Below are positions 1-8,604 of a stretch of DNA of 64,000 nt, in pieces; the stretch's first letter is position 1, and every line of letters begins with the position of its first letter. The notes under the pieces were generated by a model. That model saw nothing but the letters and a program-made list of their open reading frames with translations. It was not told the origin of the DNA and made no database searches. This DNA comes from PALSA-612 sp963704335 (GTDB lineage: Bacteria; Actinomycetota; Thermoleophilia; Gaiellales; Gaiellaceae). The position numbers and the translations under genes were made by a program. The stretch spans positions 682,001 through 746,000 of the forward strand of contig OY969889.1 in assembly GCA_963704335.1 (NCBI GenBank), given 5' to 3'.

Positions 1-13
1 TGAAGAATCGACG

Positions 14-1000
14 TCATCGACCGCGAGCGTAGGCCGCGAGCTCGCGCGCGGCCTCACCCAACCGTCCGTGTCGCAGGGCGCGCTTGAAGATCAGGCCCCG
101 TGCGCGACGCGCGAGCTCTGGTCGTCCCGGCGCACCCCCGACGCCTGCGGCGGCGTCGAGCAGCGCGGCCGCCTCCTCGTCCCTGCCCACTCGCGTCAGC
201 GTTGCCGCCCAGTGCACGGCGTCCGAGACGATCTGCGCGTCGAGCGCTTGTCGAGGGACGCCGAGGCGCTCGCGCAGCGGCTCGTCCAGCTCTTCCACGC
301 CCAGGAGCGGATCCGGCTCGCCGCGCCGCCGCCTGATCGCCGCCTCCCGCACGCAGAGGAAGCCGAGCGCCTGACGCTCGAGCGCCGTCACGGAGAACTG
401 CCCCGGATGCAGCCGGTAGCGGATGACCGGCTCGGCGAGCGCAGCGACGCCGTAGCGCTCGTCGAAGCGCAGCCAGAGGTCGTAGTCCTCGGACTGGTCG
501 AGCCGATAGCCGCCCAGCGCCCGGAGAGCGTCGGCACGCATCATCACCGTCGCGTGGGTGAGCTCGTTGCGAACGAGGAAGTCGAGCTGCGGCCGGCCGG
601 GCTCGCGGTCGATCTCACGGCCTTGTTCGTCGACGAGCACGATGCCGCCGCCCAGCAGCGCCACTTCCGGATGTGCGTCGAGGTGGGCGGCCTGGCGCTC
701 GAGCCGGTCGGGCAGCATCACATCGTCAGCGTCCATGCGGGCGATCAGCGGCGCCTGCGCCAGCGCGCAGCCGGCGTTGATGGCCACGGTCAGGCCGCCC
801 GGCTCCTGGCGCTGCACGCGAACTCGCGCATCTCGGTGCGCCGCTTCGGCCAGGATCTCCGGAGTCGCGTCGGTGGACCCATCGTCGACGACGATCAGCT
901 CGAAATCGTCCAGCGTCTGCGCCAGCGTGGAGTCGAGAGCCTCGCGGAGGAACCGCTCGCCCTCCCGTACCGGCATCACGACGCTGACGCGCGGCGTCAT
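14..1000 (-). CDS. Family 2 glycosyltransferase
   Basis: Probable GT-A fold glycosyltransferase that would move a sugar from a nucleotide-sugar donor onto a polysaccharide or glycolipid at the cytoplasmic face of the membrane. The 328-residue product begins with VSVVMPVREGE (residues 5-15), then VVDDGST (37-43) and the metal-binding RMDADD (88-93); EDYDLWLRF (171-179) fits the acceptor-side ED motif. From about residue 200 the protein is an Ala/Arg-rich helical tail of unknown role. I chose the ATG at 1000 because the frame upstream is only the shadow of the next gene, and this ATG overlaps that gene's stop by four bases (ATGA), which suggests translational coupling. Sugar and acceptor cannot be read from the sequence. 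Confidence 0.88.
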   Translation of the reverse strand: MTPRVSVVMPVREGERFLREALDSTLAQTLDDFELIVVDDGSTDATPEILAEAAHRDARVRVQRQEPGGLTVAINAGCALAQAPLIARMDADDVMLPDRLERQAAHLDAHPEVALLGGGIVLVDEQGREIDREPGRPQLDFLVRNELTHATVMMRADALRALGGYRLDQSEDYDLWLRFDERYGVAALAEPVIRYRLHPGQFSVTALERQALGFLCVREAAIRRRRGEPDPLLGVEELDEPLRERLGVPRQALDAQIVSDAVHWAATLTRVGRDEEAAALLDAAAGVGGAPGRPELARRARGLIFKRALRHGRLGEAARELAAYARGR

Positions 1001-1992
1001 TCCACGAGCTCCGCGAACAGGGCCGTGTGCCGCTCCACCCAGGGCGCCAGGTCGAAGTGCTCCACGGCCCGCGCTCGGGCTCGCCCGCGATAGAAGTCGA
1101 GCGAGGCGAGCACTGTCCGCACTGCATCGGCGAGCTCGGCGGGCGCGGGCGGCACATCGCGCTCCCAGGTCGTCTCCGAGAGCACGCCGATGCCGGCATC
1201 CTCCACGAGCTCCGGCACGCCGCCGCTTGTCGAGTGGACGACGGGCACGCCGCAAGCGAGTGCCTCCAGCACGACGTTGGGACACGGGTCTCGCACCTTG
1301 GGATGGAGCAGCACGTGCGCCCGGCGGTAGAGCGCTGGTGCGTCTCGCTGGGCGTAGCGGCCGGCGAAGTCGACGCGGCCGGCGAGGCCGAGCTCGTCGA
1401 TCAGCTCCTGGCCGCCGACCACTGATCCGGTCACGAGGAGCCGCGCCTCGGGCAACAGTGCCAGCGTCTCGAGCGCCGTCTCCAGGCGGTACGCCTGCGA
1501 CTGGTCGCCGGCCAGCAGCACCAGCGGTTCGCCTTCGGGCGCGCGCTCGGCCGGAGTGAATTCGCCCGTGTCGACGGCGTTCCGCAGGATCTCCCACGAG
1601 CCCTGCGGCGGGCCGAGAAACTCGTCCGCCGCCTGCTTGCAGAAGTCGCTCTGGTAGACGACGTGCGTGGCGGCCCGGAGCACGCCGCGCAGCCGTGCGT
1701 TCAGCCGCTCCGTGGCGCTGCCCGCCCACGCCGGATAGGCCACACCGTTCTGGTTGACGACCACCGGCGCGCCGCGGCGTTGCGCCAGCCCGATCACGGA
1801 CTGCTCATCCGTCGGGAGCGAGCTCGAGCCGAGGTAGAGGAGATTGAAGTCGCGCGGGTGGTGCGGAAACGCCACCTGCAGGCGCTGGAACTTCACCATC
1901 CCGCCCTCCACGGGCTCGCCGGGCGCGGGAATGCGCCGATGACCGTAAGAGACTGCGACCTCTCCGCGCACCGGCCGGGACAGCGCGATCAA
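997..1992 (-). CDS. Family 4 glycosyltransferase
   Basis: GT-B fold retaining glycosyltransferase of the GT4 type, 331 residues. The C-terminal donor site is clear: PNVVLEALACGVPVV followed by SGGVPELV is the usual nucleotide-sugar binding segment, after a Rossmann strand with PLVLLAGDQSQ. The N-terminal half carries SYGHRR and MVKFQRL, which look like part of the fold rather than untranslated sequence, so I keep the TTG start at 1992 although an ATG lies 31 codons further in. The gene ends in a four-base overlap with the family 2 enzyme downstream and is separated by 42 bases from another GT4 gene upstream. It belongs to the polysaccharide locus; its substrate is unknown. Confidence 0.85.
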   Translation of the reverse strand: MIALSRPVRGEVAVSYGHRRIPAPGEPVEGGMVKFQRLQVAFPHHPRDFNLLYLGSSSLPTDEQSVIGLAQRRGAPVVVNQNGVAYPAWAGSATERLNARLRGVLRAATHVVYQSDFCKQAADEFLGPPQGSWEILRNAVDTGEFTPAERAPEGEPLVLLAGDQSQAYRLETALETLALLPEARLLVTGSVVGGQELIDELGLAGRVDFAGRYAQRDAPALYRRAHVLLHPKVRDPCPNVVLEALACGVPVVHSTSGGVPELVEDAGIGVLSETTWERDVPPAPAELADAVRTVLASLDFYRGRARARAVEHFDLAPWVERHTALFAELVE

Positions 1993-2034
1993 GCGCCCCG
2001 CGAGCCTTCGCGCGGAGCCGTCCTCCTACGCTTC

Positions 2035-3156
2035 TCACGACTCGCCCAGAGCGACGAACCCTGTCAGCAGCTCGCGCCACCGCGGTGCGAGCGCCTCGTA
2101 GGAGCACTCCTCGGCCGTTGCCCGCCCGGTCGCCGCCAGCCGCGCCAGCGTCTCGTCGGGCGCCTCCGCGACGTAGCCCGCCCAGTCGGCGATGCCGTTC
2201 GCGTCCTCCACGTCGACGATGTAGCCGTTCCGCGAGTGGCTGACGAGATCGGCCGCCTGGCCAACTCGCGTCGTCACGAGCGGCACGCCGGTCGCCATCG
2301 CCTCCAGCACGGCCTTCGGCCCGCCCTCGTCGCGCGACGTGACGAGGCAGACGTCGAGCGCCCGGTACGCCTTCGCGACGCCGTCCTGTCCGCTCACGAC
2401 GAGGTGGCGGTAGGGAACGCCCATCCGTTCGAGGCCCTGCTTCACATAGCCGCGCGCGGGCGCCGTGAGCAGCAGCCACAGCTCGGGCACGCGCCGGTGC
2501 AACCGTTCGACTGCCGAGAGCAGCACGTCCGGCCCCTTGATCAGCTTCGGCTCGAACCCTTCGTCCCAGCCGACGCCGTCCTTCTGGAACGAGCCGGCGA
2601 CGAACGCCTCCTCCGGAAGGTTGAGCTTCGCGCGCGCCTCGGCCCGCTCGTCCGGAGTGCGCAGCGTGAAGCGCTCGAGATCGACGCCGATCGGGATCCG
2701 GAACACCTTCTCCGCCGGCACGCCTGCCTCCAGCACGAGCTCCTCCATCGCCCGCGAGGGCACCTGGATCCGGTCGAGCTCCTCGTGCCGCGTGCGCACG
2801 GCCTCGTAGCACGTGTCGAACTCCGGCATCCCTTTCGTCCCCGGGCGGCCGTGGAGATACGCGACGCCGAGCCGGTTCCCGTTGCGCTCGAACGGCTGGC
2901 CGAGCAGCGCGAACTGACTGGCGTGGAAGACGGACTGGTCGCGAACGCCAGAGACCCAGCTTTCGCTGCCGACCTGCGCCCCGAGGCGCGCCGCCACGCG
3001 CGCGATCTGGCGTGCATCGTCGGCGATCGCCCAGTCGTTCCCGTCACCCGCCACGAAGAGGCGCGAGTGGTCGCGCCACGTCTTCGTCCGGGCCTCGATC
3101 GCCCACCGCCGCAGCGGACTGGCGACAGGTCTGACGATGTCGCGCGGGGACTTCAC
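2035..3156 (-). CDS. Family 4 glycosyltransferase
   Basis: Second GT4-type glycosyltransferase, 373 residues. The acceptor-side half contains YLHGRPGTKGMPEFD and the C-terminal half has the donor-binding segment GGPKAVLEAMATGVPLV followed by TRVGQAADLV, with KGPDVLLSAVERL before it as the typical start of the second Rossmann domain. Its GTG start at 3156 overlaps the stop of the upstream GT4 gene by four bases (GTGA), so the two are probably translated together. Three GT4 or GT2 genes in a row reading the same way suggest successive sugar additions in one repeat unit. Donor and linkage are not predictable here. Confidence 0.85.
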   Translation of the reverse strand: MKSPRDIVRPVASPLRRWAIEARTKTWRDHSRLFVAGDGNDWAIADDARQIARVAARLGAQVGSESWVSGVRDQSVFHASQFALLGQPFERNGNRLGVAYLHGRPGTKGMPEFDTCYEAVRTRHEELDRIQVPSRAMEELVLEAGVPAEKVFRIPIGVDLERFTLRTPDERAEARAKLNLPEEAFVAGSFQKDGVGWDEGFEPKLIKGPDVLLSAVERLHRRVPELWLLLTAPARGYVKQGLERMGVPYRHLVVSGQDGVAKAYRALDVCLVTSRDEGGPKAVLEAMATGVPLVTTRVGQAADLVSHSRNGYIVDVEDANGIADWAGYVAEAPDETLARLAATGRATAEECSYEALAPRWRELLTGFVALGES

Positions 3157-4196
3157 GGGCGCAGCACCCCGAGGTAGCGATCTGCCGTCTCGGGCAGCGA
3201 GGGCACGCGGATAGCCGCTTGCAGCTCGGCCCAGCGCTCGACGAGCTCGTCGAGGCGCGTTGCCGCCTCCGCTGCGTCGCGGAAGGGCAGCCCACCGCCG
3301 GCCACCACCTCGGCGTTCGAGCCGCTATCCACGTAAAGGGCCGGGAGGCCGCATGCGAGCGCCTCGAGCAGAGAGTTCGAGCACGCCTCGTTGAGGCTCG
3401 CGAAGACGAAGACGTGGTGCTCGCGGAGCAGCCGGGCAACCTCGGCCGACGGCACAGGAGGGACGACGCGCGCACGCTCGAAGCCGACGGGCGAGCGGCC
3501 GACGAACGTCAGCTGAAACCGCGCGGGATCGAGCCCGCGCTCGAGCTCGGCGATCACGTCGGCGCCCTTGCGGGGGTTGTCGGACCAGCTCGTGGTGATC
3601 AGGCGCACGGGCTCGCCCGCCCGCAGCTCCACACGGCCGTCGGCGTTGAAGACCTCGGGATCGGGCGCGTTCGGGATCACGACCGGGTCGCGGAGCTCCA
3701 GCCCCAGCTCGCGATGCTTCTCGAGGCTGTACCGGGACTGGAAGACCGTCGCGTCCGCCAGCTCGCTGTTGAGCTCGAAGATGTGCCGGTCGGTGCCGTC
3801 GTCGAAGCCGCGGTAGACGCCGATCGGGCCGTCCACGCGATGCACCATGCGGCAGCCGGCGTGCGCAAAGCGGCGCAGCCGGCGGTGGTCGAAGTTGAAC
3901 GAGTTGAAGAGGCAGACGGGCGTCTCGCCGGAGATGCGGTTCACCTCGACCTCGAGGCCACGCCGTCGAAGCTCCCCCACGAGCCCGGCGAGGAACTGGT
4001 TGCCGCCGCCCGAGGGCGGTGGCGCGAAGTCGTGGAACACCGAGAGATCTGCGCGGTCACGACGAGACGCGAGGCGGGTGGTCTCGGTGGCAGCAGCACG
4101 CTTCAGCGCATCCGCAGCTCTGCGGGCGTGGACGGCCGCGGCTCGCGGTGCCGTGCGGAGATTCACGCCGAGACGGTAGACCACGGGGTGGCGCAC
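3153..4196 (-). CDS. Family 4 glycosyltransferase
   Basis: Third GT4-type enzyme of the cluster, 347 residues, GTG start at 4196. The first half has FHDFAPPPSGGGNQFLAGL, a glycine-rich acceptor-side loop typical of this family, and HRVDGPIGVYRG. The second half has LITTSWSDNPRKGAD, a common opening of the donor domain, and NSLLEALACGLPALYVDSG, the donor-binding signature. It is the first gene of the leftward transcription unit, 32 bases from the divergent PhyH-like gene at 4229, so both promoters must lie within or very close to that gap. Its role in the polysaccharide is inferred from context only. Confidence 0.85.
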   Translation of the reverse strand: MRHPVVYRLGVNLRTAPRAAAVHARRAADALKRAAATETTRLASRRDRADLSVFHDFAPPPSGGGNQFLAGLVGELRRRGLEVEVNRISGETPVCLFNSFNFDHRRLRRFAHAGCRMVHRVDGPIGVYRGFDDGTDRHIFELNSELADATVFQSRYSLEKHRELGLELRDPVVIPNAPDPEVFNADGRVELRAGEPVRLITTSWSDNPRKGADVIAELERGLDPARFQLTFVGRSPVGFERARVVPPVPSAEVARLLREHHVFVFASLNEACSNSLLEALACGLPALYVDSGSNAEVVAGGGLPFRDAAEAATRLDELVERWAELQAAIRVPSLPETADRYLGVLRP

Positions 4197-4228
4197 CTCC
4201 CACCACAGGGTGTTAGCTTCCGACCTCG

Positions 4229-5185
4229 ATGCACCGCCAGCGAACCAAGCTCGTCGAACGCACGACCCGCGTCACCGAGCGCCTTGGGCGCGGGACGGGG
4301 CTCGTTCACCGTGCGAAGGCCGTAGAGCACAAAGGCATCATCACCACGTACAAGCTCCACGATCGCCTACTCGGCAATCGGCGGGCGAGGCGCAATTTCG
4401 AGCGCACACCGCCCATGCTCGACGAGGCTCAGCGGCGCATCCTTGCCGACCTCGATCAGCGGGACTATGCAGTGCTGCCGCTCTCGGAGCTCTTCGACGA
4501 GGAGGCGGTCGCCGCGGTCCTCGCCGAGGGTGAGACGTTCATCGGCGAGGCATCGACCGCCGAGAGCCGCGACACCGCCAAGGACTATCTCGTCCGCAGG
4601 TACGAGCGTGGACAGGAGATCGCACCTGACTCGCCGTGGCTCGGCTGCGCCCTCTCCGATCGCCTGCTCGGCCTCGCCAACGCGTACCTCCGCATGTGGT
4701 CCAAGCTCGAGTACCTCGACTTCTGGTACTCGGTGCCCATCCCGGCCGACTCCGACCGGATCCTCTCGCAGCGCTGGCACAGGGACTTCGACGACGGGCA
4801 CCTGCTGAAGGCGTTCCTCTACCTCGTCGACGTCGACGCCGGCACCGGGCCGTTCGAGTTCGTGGCCGGCAGCGCCCGCGGCGGAGATCTGGCGGACTTC
4901 TACCCCTGGTATCCGCTCAGCCCCGCGTACCCATCGCAGGCGGAGTTCGACCAGGCGGTGAGCGCCGAAGACGTGAAGACGTTCACGGCTCCGGCGGGAA
5001 CGCTGGTCCTCTGCAACACGAGCGGTTTCCACCGCGGCGGCTTCGCGACGGCCAAGCCGCGCGTGCTCGCGACGGCGACGTATTGCTCGCCCGCGTCGCT
5101 CAAGTCGCTGACCGAGCGGAACTACCGCCTCCCGGCCAGTCACGTAAGCCGCCTCGGCGCGCCGCAGCGTTACGCCGTGGCGTAG
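4229..5185 (+). CDS. PhyH-like Fe(II)/2-oxoglutarate dioxygenase
   Basis: Phytanoyl-CoA dioxygenase-like non-haem iron oxygenase, 318 residues. The iron triad is visible: H184 and D186 in SQRWHRDFDDG and H268 in NTSGFHRGGF, with R278 in AKPRVL as a likely 2-oxoglutarate ligand. Such enzymes hydroxylate small molecules, lipids or carrier-bound metabolites in the cytoplasm, and several act in polysaccharide or natural-product tailoring. It is the only enzyme in the first 12 kb read on the plus strand and is divergent from the GT4 gene at 4196. The Arg-rich first 60 residues (before MLDEAQRRIL) could mean that a later start is used, but homologous proteins of this type often have such a leader. 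The substrate is unknown. Confidence 0.8.
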   Translation: MHRQRTKLVERTTRVTERLGRGTGLVHRAKAVEHKGIITTYKLHDRLLGNRRARRNFERTPPMLDEAQRRILADLDQRDYAVLPLSELFDEEAVAAVLAEGETFIGEASTAESRDTAKDYLVRRYERGQEIAPDSPWLGCALSDRLLGLANAYLRMWSKLEYLDFWYSVPIPADSDRILSQRWHRDFDDGHLLKAFLYLVDVDAGTGPFEFVAGSARGGDLADFYPWYPLSPAYPSQAEFDQAVSAEDVKTFTAPAGTLVLCNTSGFHRGGFATAKPRVLATATYCSPASLKSLTERNYRLPASHVSRLGAPQRYAVA

Positions 5186-5237
5186 GCCTTCCTGCGCCAT
5201 CCCTAAGCTGAAACTCCCTCGTCACAGGAGGCACTTC

Positions 5238-5726
5238 ATGCGTATTCGTATGCCGAGCCCCGCGCTGGTCATCGCGGCTCTCGCACTGATCGTCGCACTC
5301 ACCGGCACTGCCGTCGCCCAGAACGTCGTCCCACTGGCCGCTCGTGCGAAGGTCGCCGACAACGCGAAGAAGCTAGGAGGGAAGACGCCGGCGCAAGTCG
5401 CCCGCATGCCCGGTCCCGCCACGCTCCTGAACGGCAAAACGGCAGACGGAATCGCGGGGACGCCAGGGCCAGCCAGCTCAGTCGCCAGCCTCGTCACGTA
5501 CAAGACAGGCACTCAGACGCTCGAGCCCGGCGTGATCGTCGACACGACGACGACCTGCGACGCCGGCCAGAAGGCAATCGGCGGCGGCTTCCAGGGGCCG
5601 GCCGACAACATCATCACGACCTTCGATTCCCGGCCCAGCGCCGACGGGTTGTCGTGGAGGCTGCGCCTCGCCAGCTACTCGCCGGAGAACGCGAGTGCCA
5701 CGATGTACGCCGTCTGTCTGAAGTAG
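5238..5726 (+). CDS. Small secreted protein, unknown function
   Basis: Predicted exported protein of 162 residues with no recognised domain. It starts with a short basic segment and a hydrophobic stretch (ALVIAALALIVALTGTAVAQ, about residues 9-28) that reads as a signal peptide, followed by a region rich in Lys and Ala, then a Gly-rich segment and TTCDAGQKAIGGGF with a paired Cys near the C-terminus (AVCLK). A strong ribosome-binding site (aggagg, 5226-5231) precedes the ATG. Similar short 'LALIVALTGTAVA' leaders are common in Thermoleophilia-type secreted proteins. It is convergent with the glycosyltransferase at 5727 with no gap. Function unknown; possibly a cell-wall or surface protein. 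Confidence 0.75.
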   Translation: MRIRMPSPALVIAALALIVALTGTAVAQNVVPLAARAKVADNAKKLGGKTPAQVARMPGPATLLNGKTADGIAGTPGPASSVASLVTYKTGTQTLEPGVIVDTTTTCDAGQKAIGGGFQGPADNIITTFDSRPSADGLSWRLRLASYSPENASATMYAVCLK

Positions 5727-6539
5727 TTACGTATTGAGCTGACGAAGGCCGCTGACCGCCTCCACGCGGTCAGCGGCACGCGTCTCCTCGAGCAGGCCGA
5801 GGTTCGGGCGCGGGCCTTTGCGGCTCTCGTGCCAGAGGTGCAGCAGCGTGCCTTGCGGTCCCGGCCAGCCGCAGCGCAGCCCGGCCCGGCGCAGGCGGAC
5901 GGCGAGATCGATGTCCTCCTCGCCCCAGCCCTCGTAGCGCATGTCGAAGCCGTTGACGCCCTCGAAGTCGGCACGGTGGACGCCGAACAGGAAGCCGTAG
6001 CGCTCCGTGTGCGGGACGAACTCCGGCAGGCCGTCGTGTCCGGGGCGACGGCGGTCGCGCGGCGTGAGCGCCGCGAGCGGCCTCGCGTCCCCGCGTCCTC
6101 GCAGCCAGCGCGCGAGCGACCAGCGGTGGATGGGCAGGCGCTCTGCGAGCACGCGCCGGCTGAGCTCCTGCGAGAGCTCCAGCCGCTTGCCGCCGAGGAA
6201 CCAGCCCGGCAGCGCGCTCTTCCGGATGGCGTGCACGAAGCCGCGCCGCGGCACGGAGTCGCCGTCGATCATGACCAGGTACTCGGCACTCGCAGCCTGC
6301 GCACCGAGGTTCTTCACGCGGGCCAGCCGGTAGCCGGCGTCGTCCTGGCGGACCTGTCGCAAGCGCTCGCCGAACGCGTCGCCCCAACGCTCGACGGTGG
6401 CCGTGGTCTCGGCTCGCGATCCGTCTTCGGCCACGACGACCTCGAAGTCGGGATCGCTCTGCTCCGAGAGCGCGAACAGCACGGCGTCGAGCGCCTCCGG
6501 CCACTCGTACGTGGCCACGATGACGCTCACGCTCGTCAT
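5727..6539 (-). CDS. Family 2 glycosyltransferase with galactosyltransferase-type C-terminus
   Basis: GT-A fold glycosyltransferase of 270 residues. MTSVSVIVATYEWP opens the nucleotide-binding domain, VVVAEDGSR and MIDGDSVPRRGFV give the catalytic Asp motifs, and the segment FEGVNGFDMRYEGWGEEDI, followed by DLAVRLRRAG, is the Glyco_transf_7C signature seen in N-acetylgalactosaminyl/galactosyltransferases and chondroitin-polymerase-like enzymes. The ATG at 6539 is chosen because the Rossmann strand starts at once and because it overlaps the upstream stop by four bases (ATGA). It follows the GT2-like gene at 6536-7324 and the Wzt/Wzm exporter, so it probably builds the exported polymer. Exact sugar unknown. 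Confidence 0.88.
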   Translation of the reverse strand: MTSVSVIVATYEWPEALDAVLFALSEQSDPDFEVVVAEDGSRAETTATVERWGDAFGERLRQVRQDDAGYRLARVKNLGAQAASAEYLVMIDGDSVPRRGFVHAIRKSALPGWFLGGKRLELSQELSRRVLAERLPIHRWSLARWLRGRGDARPLAALTPRDRRRPGHDGLPEFVPHTERYGFLFGVHRADFEGVNGFDMRYEGWGEEDIDLAVRLRRAGLRCGWPGPQGTLLHLWHESRKGPRPNLGLLEETRAADRVEAVSGLRQLNT

Positions 6540-7324
6540 GGGAAGAACGGCCCGGCGTCCTTCGTGACTAGCTCGCCCTGGCGGTACTTCTCGTCCTTCC
6601 ACGGCGACGGAGGCGGAGCGGGCCGCAACCGGTCGACGACCGAGCTCAGCCGGGAGCGCCGCTTGCCGCCGAGCTCGATCGGGCTCAGCCGCCCGTGGCC
6701 GTCCGCGTCAGGTGGATCGAGGCTCGACCGGCGCAGAAAGCACACGTGGAGGCAGCGCAACGGGCTCTCTTCCCACGTGAAGCGTTCGCTGAGGACGCCG
6801 ATCGACTCTCGGTCGTACCCCGCCCGGAACGCGATCTCGCCGTCGTGCATGTACTGGCGGTGGCACTCAGTCCACGAGTCGATGGCGGCGAAGTTGAAGA
6901 GCTTCGTGATCGAACGCGACGGCGGCGAGAGGTACCCGGACGCTGCGCGCTCCCCAGCCAGCTCCGTGACGTTGAGGACGTTGGACTTGAGGCTGAACCA
7001 TTCGCGGTGCGCGCCGTCTAGAAGCTGCGCACGGAAGGCCGCCAGCCCGGCGGAGTCGTAGAGCTCATCGCCGTCGACGCCGAACACCCAGGTGTCCGTG
7101 CCCGCGTAGCCCTCGACGAGCGCATGCGAGTCACCCGTCCGCCGCACGCGCACCGGCTCGACGTGGTCGAACTCAGAGGCCACACGCCGTATGGCGTCCC
7201 ACGTGCCGTCGGTGGACATGTTGTCGGCGACGTGGAAGCGATCGCAGAACGGGGCGGCGTTGCGCAGCGCCTGCTCCACGAACTCGTCCTCGTTGTGGAC
7301 GAGCATCACGCCCACGATCTGCAC
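6536..7324 (-). CDS. GT2-like glycosyltransferase (WaaE-like group)
   Basis: Glycosyltransferase-like protein of 262 residues. It opens with MQIVGVMLVHNEDEFVEQAL and continues with VADNMSTDGTWD, a variant of the DDGSxD motif, then GVDGDELYD, the metal-binding DxD. This arrangement matches the short GT2 proteins related to WaaE/KdtX that decorate lipopolysaccharide cores or other surface glycans. The start is the GTG at 7324, two bases after the ABC ATPase stop; the longer frame upstream is only shadow. The C-terminus is proline-rich (RPAPPPSPWKDEKYR). It lies between the exporter ATPase and a further GT2 gene in the same direction. Confidence in the fold is good, in the reaction low. Confidence 0.8.
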   Translation of the reverse strand: MQIVGVMLVHNEDEFVEQALRNAAPFCDRFHVADNMSTDGTWDAIRRVASEFDHVEPVRVRRTGDSHALVEGYAGTDTWVFGVDGDELYDSAGLAAFRAQLLDGAHREWFSLKSNVLNVTELAGERAASGYLSPPSRSITKLFNFAAIDSWTECHRQYMHDGEIAFRAGYDRESIGVLSERFTWEESPLRCLHVCFLRRSSLDPPDADGHGRLSPIELGGKRRSRLSSVVDRLRPAPPPSPWKDEKYRQGELVTKDAGPFFP

Positions 7325-7326
7325 GT

Positions 7327-8604
7327 CTAGCGGCGCTCGGTCGTCCAGTCGAGCAGCGGCCGCACCGGCCCGCGGAGGTGACCCGGGAAGCGGCCCTTCG
7401 ACGAGTCCCCCTCCCCGAGGTCGAAGACGTTGAAGGAGACGGCCTCGCGTACAGCCGTCTGGTGGATCAGCTTGTTCGTCCCCGCCCGGCCCAGGCTGCA
7501 GACGGCGACGTCGACGCGGTAGTAGCCCTCGTTGAGGAAGTTCCGTGGAATCCACGCCGTCGACGTGTAGTCGCCCGTGCCGGCGAGCTCCTCCCACTCG
7601 GAACTCGTGTCGAGCGCATTGAACGCCGCGTCGCCCTCCCGGTCGTAGAGCTTGATCTTCGGGAACATCGGGACATCGTCGCGGAGCACGGTGAACGTCA
7701 TCTCGATGCCCACGGGGCGGCGAATGTCCACGCTGTCCAGCAGCCCACCCTGCTCGTCCACGACCCTCACCTCGCGCAGGCGGGCGTACTTGCCGCCGGG
7801 CGCTTCTTCGAGATCGGGCCAGACGCGCCGCGACGGCGTCCCGCTCACCGACTGGAGGTAGTGCGCGACCACCTCGTCGCTCTGACCGTCGCGCGCGATC
7901 TGCCCACCGTCGAGCAGGATCGCGCGGTCACAGAGCCGCGCCACGGCGGGCATCTGGTGGGAGACGAAGACCACGGTGCGCCCGGAGCGGCTGAACTCCT
8001 CCATGCGGCCGAGGGAGCGCCGCTGGAACTCGGCGTCGCCGACGGAGAGCACCTCGTCCACGAGCAGGATCTCCGGCTCGAGGTGCGCCGCCACCGAGAA
8101 GGCGAGTCGGACGTACATGCCGCTCGAGAAGCGCTTCACCGGTGTGTCGAGGAACGTCGCCACGCCGGCGAAGTCCACGATCTCGGGCAGCTTCTTCGTG
8201 ATCTCGCGGCGCCCCATGCCGAGGATGGCGCCGTTCAAGTAGATGTTCTCGCGGCCGGTCAGCTCGGGATGGAAGCCGGTGCCGACCTCGAGCAGGCTGC
8301 CGACGCGGCCGCGGATAACGGCCTGCCCCGTGGTGGGCGTCGTGATCTGCGTCAAGAGCTTGAGCAGCGTCGACTTGCCGGCGCCGTTGCGGCCGATGAT
8401 GCCGAGCACCTCGCCCTGGCTCACCGAGAAGGAGACGTCCTTGACCGCCCAGATCTCCTCGTAGGTGTGCTTGTGCTCCCGGCCCAGCAGGCGGCGGCCG
8501 GCATGTGCGAGCGAGTCCCGCAACGTCCCGTAGCCGCTCTGGAGCTGGCCGATCCGGTAGCGCTTGCCGAGCCCGTCGACTTCGATAGTTGCCGACGCAG
8601 CCAT
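7327..8604 (-). CDS. wzt: Polysaccharide ABC exporter ATPase with C-terminal carbohydrate-binding domain (Wzt-like)
   Basis: ATP-binding subunit of an O-antigen/teichoic-acid type exporter, 425 residues. Walker A is GRNGAGKST (residues 71-79), the signature motif RFSSGMYVRLAFS is near residue 155, and Walker B ILLVDEVLSVGD near 178, followed by the switch histidine in VFVSHQMPAV. After about residue 250 comes an extra beta-rich domain (RVVDEQGGLLDSVDI ... GYYRVDVAVCSL) like the Wzt C-terminal domain that recognises the modified end of the polysaccharide before export. The ATG at 8604 overlaps the permease stop by one base (TGATG). With the permease it would move a lipid-linked polymer across the cytoplasmic membrane. 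Confidence 0.92.
   Translation of the reverse strand: MAASATIEVDGLGKRYRIGQLQSGYGTLRDSLAHAGRRLLGREHKHTYEEIWAVKDVSFSVSQGEVLGIIGRNGAGKSTLLKLLTQITTPTTGQAVIRGRVGSLLEVGTGFHPELTGRENIYLNGAILGMGRREITKKLPEIVDFAGVATFLDTPVKRFSSGMYVRLAFSVAAHLEPEILLVDEVLSVGDAEFQRRSLGRMEEFSRSGRTVVFVSHQMPAVARLCDRAILLDGGQIARDGQSDEVVAHYLQSVSGTPSRRVWPDLEEAPGGKYARLREVRVVDEQGGLLDSVDIRRPVGIEMTFTVLRDDVPMFPKIKLYDREGDAAFNALDTSSEWEELAGTGDYTSTAWIPRNFLNEGYYRVDVAVCSLGRAGTNKLIHQTAVREAVSFNVFDLGEGDSSKGRFPGHLRGPVRPLLDWTTERR

Noticed and set aside
1663..3177. A 504-codon open frame on the plus strand
   Set aside because: Antisense to two GT4 genes; it is typical of high-GC DNA that shadow frames stay open.
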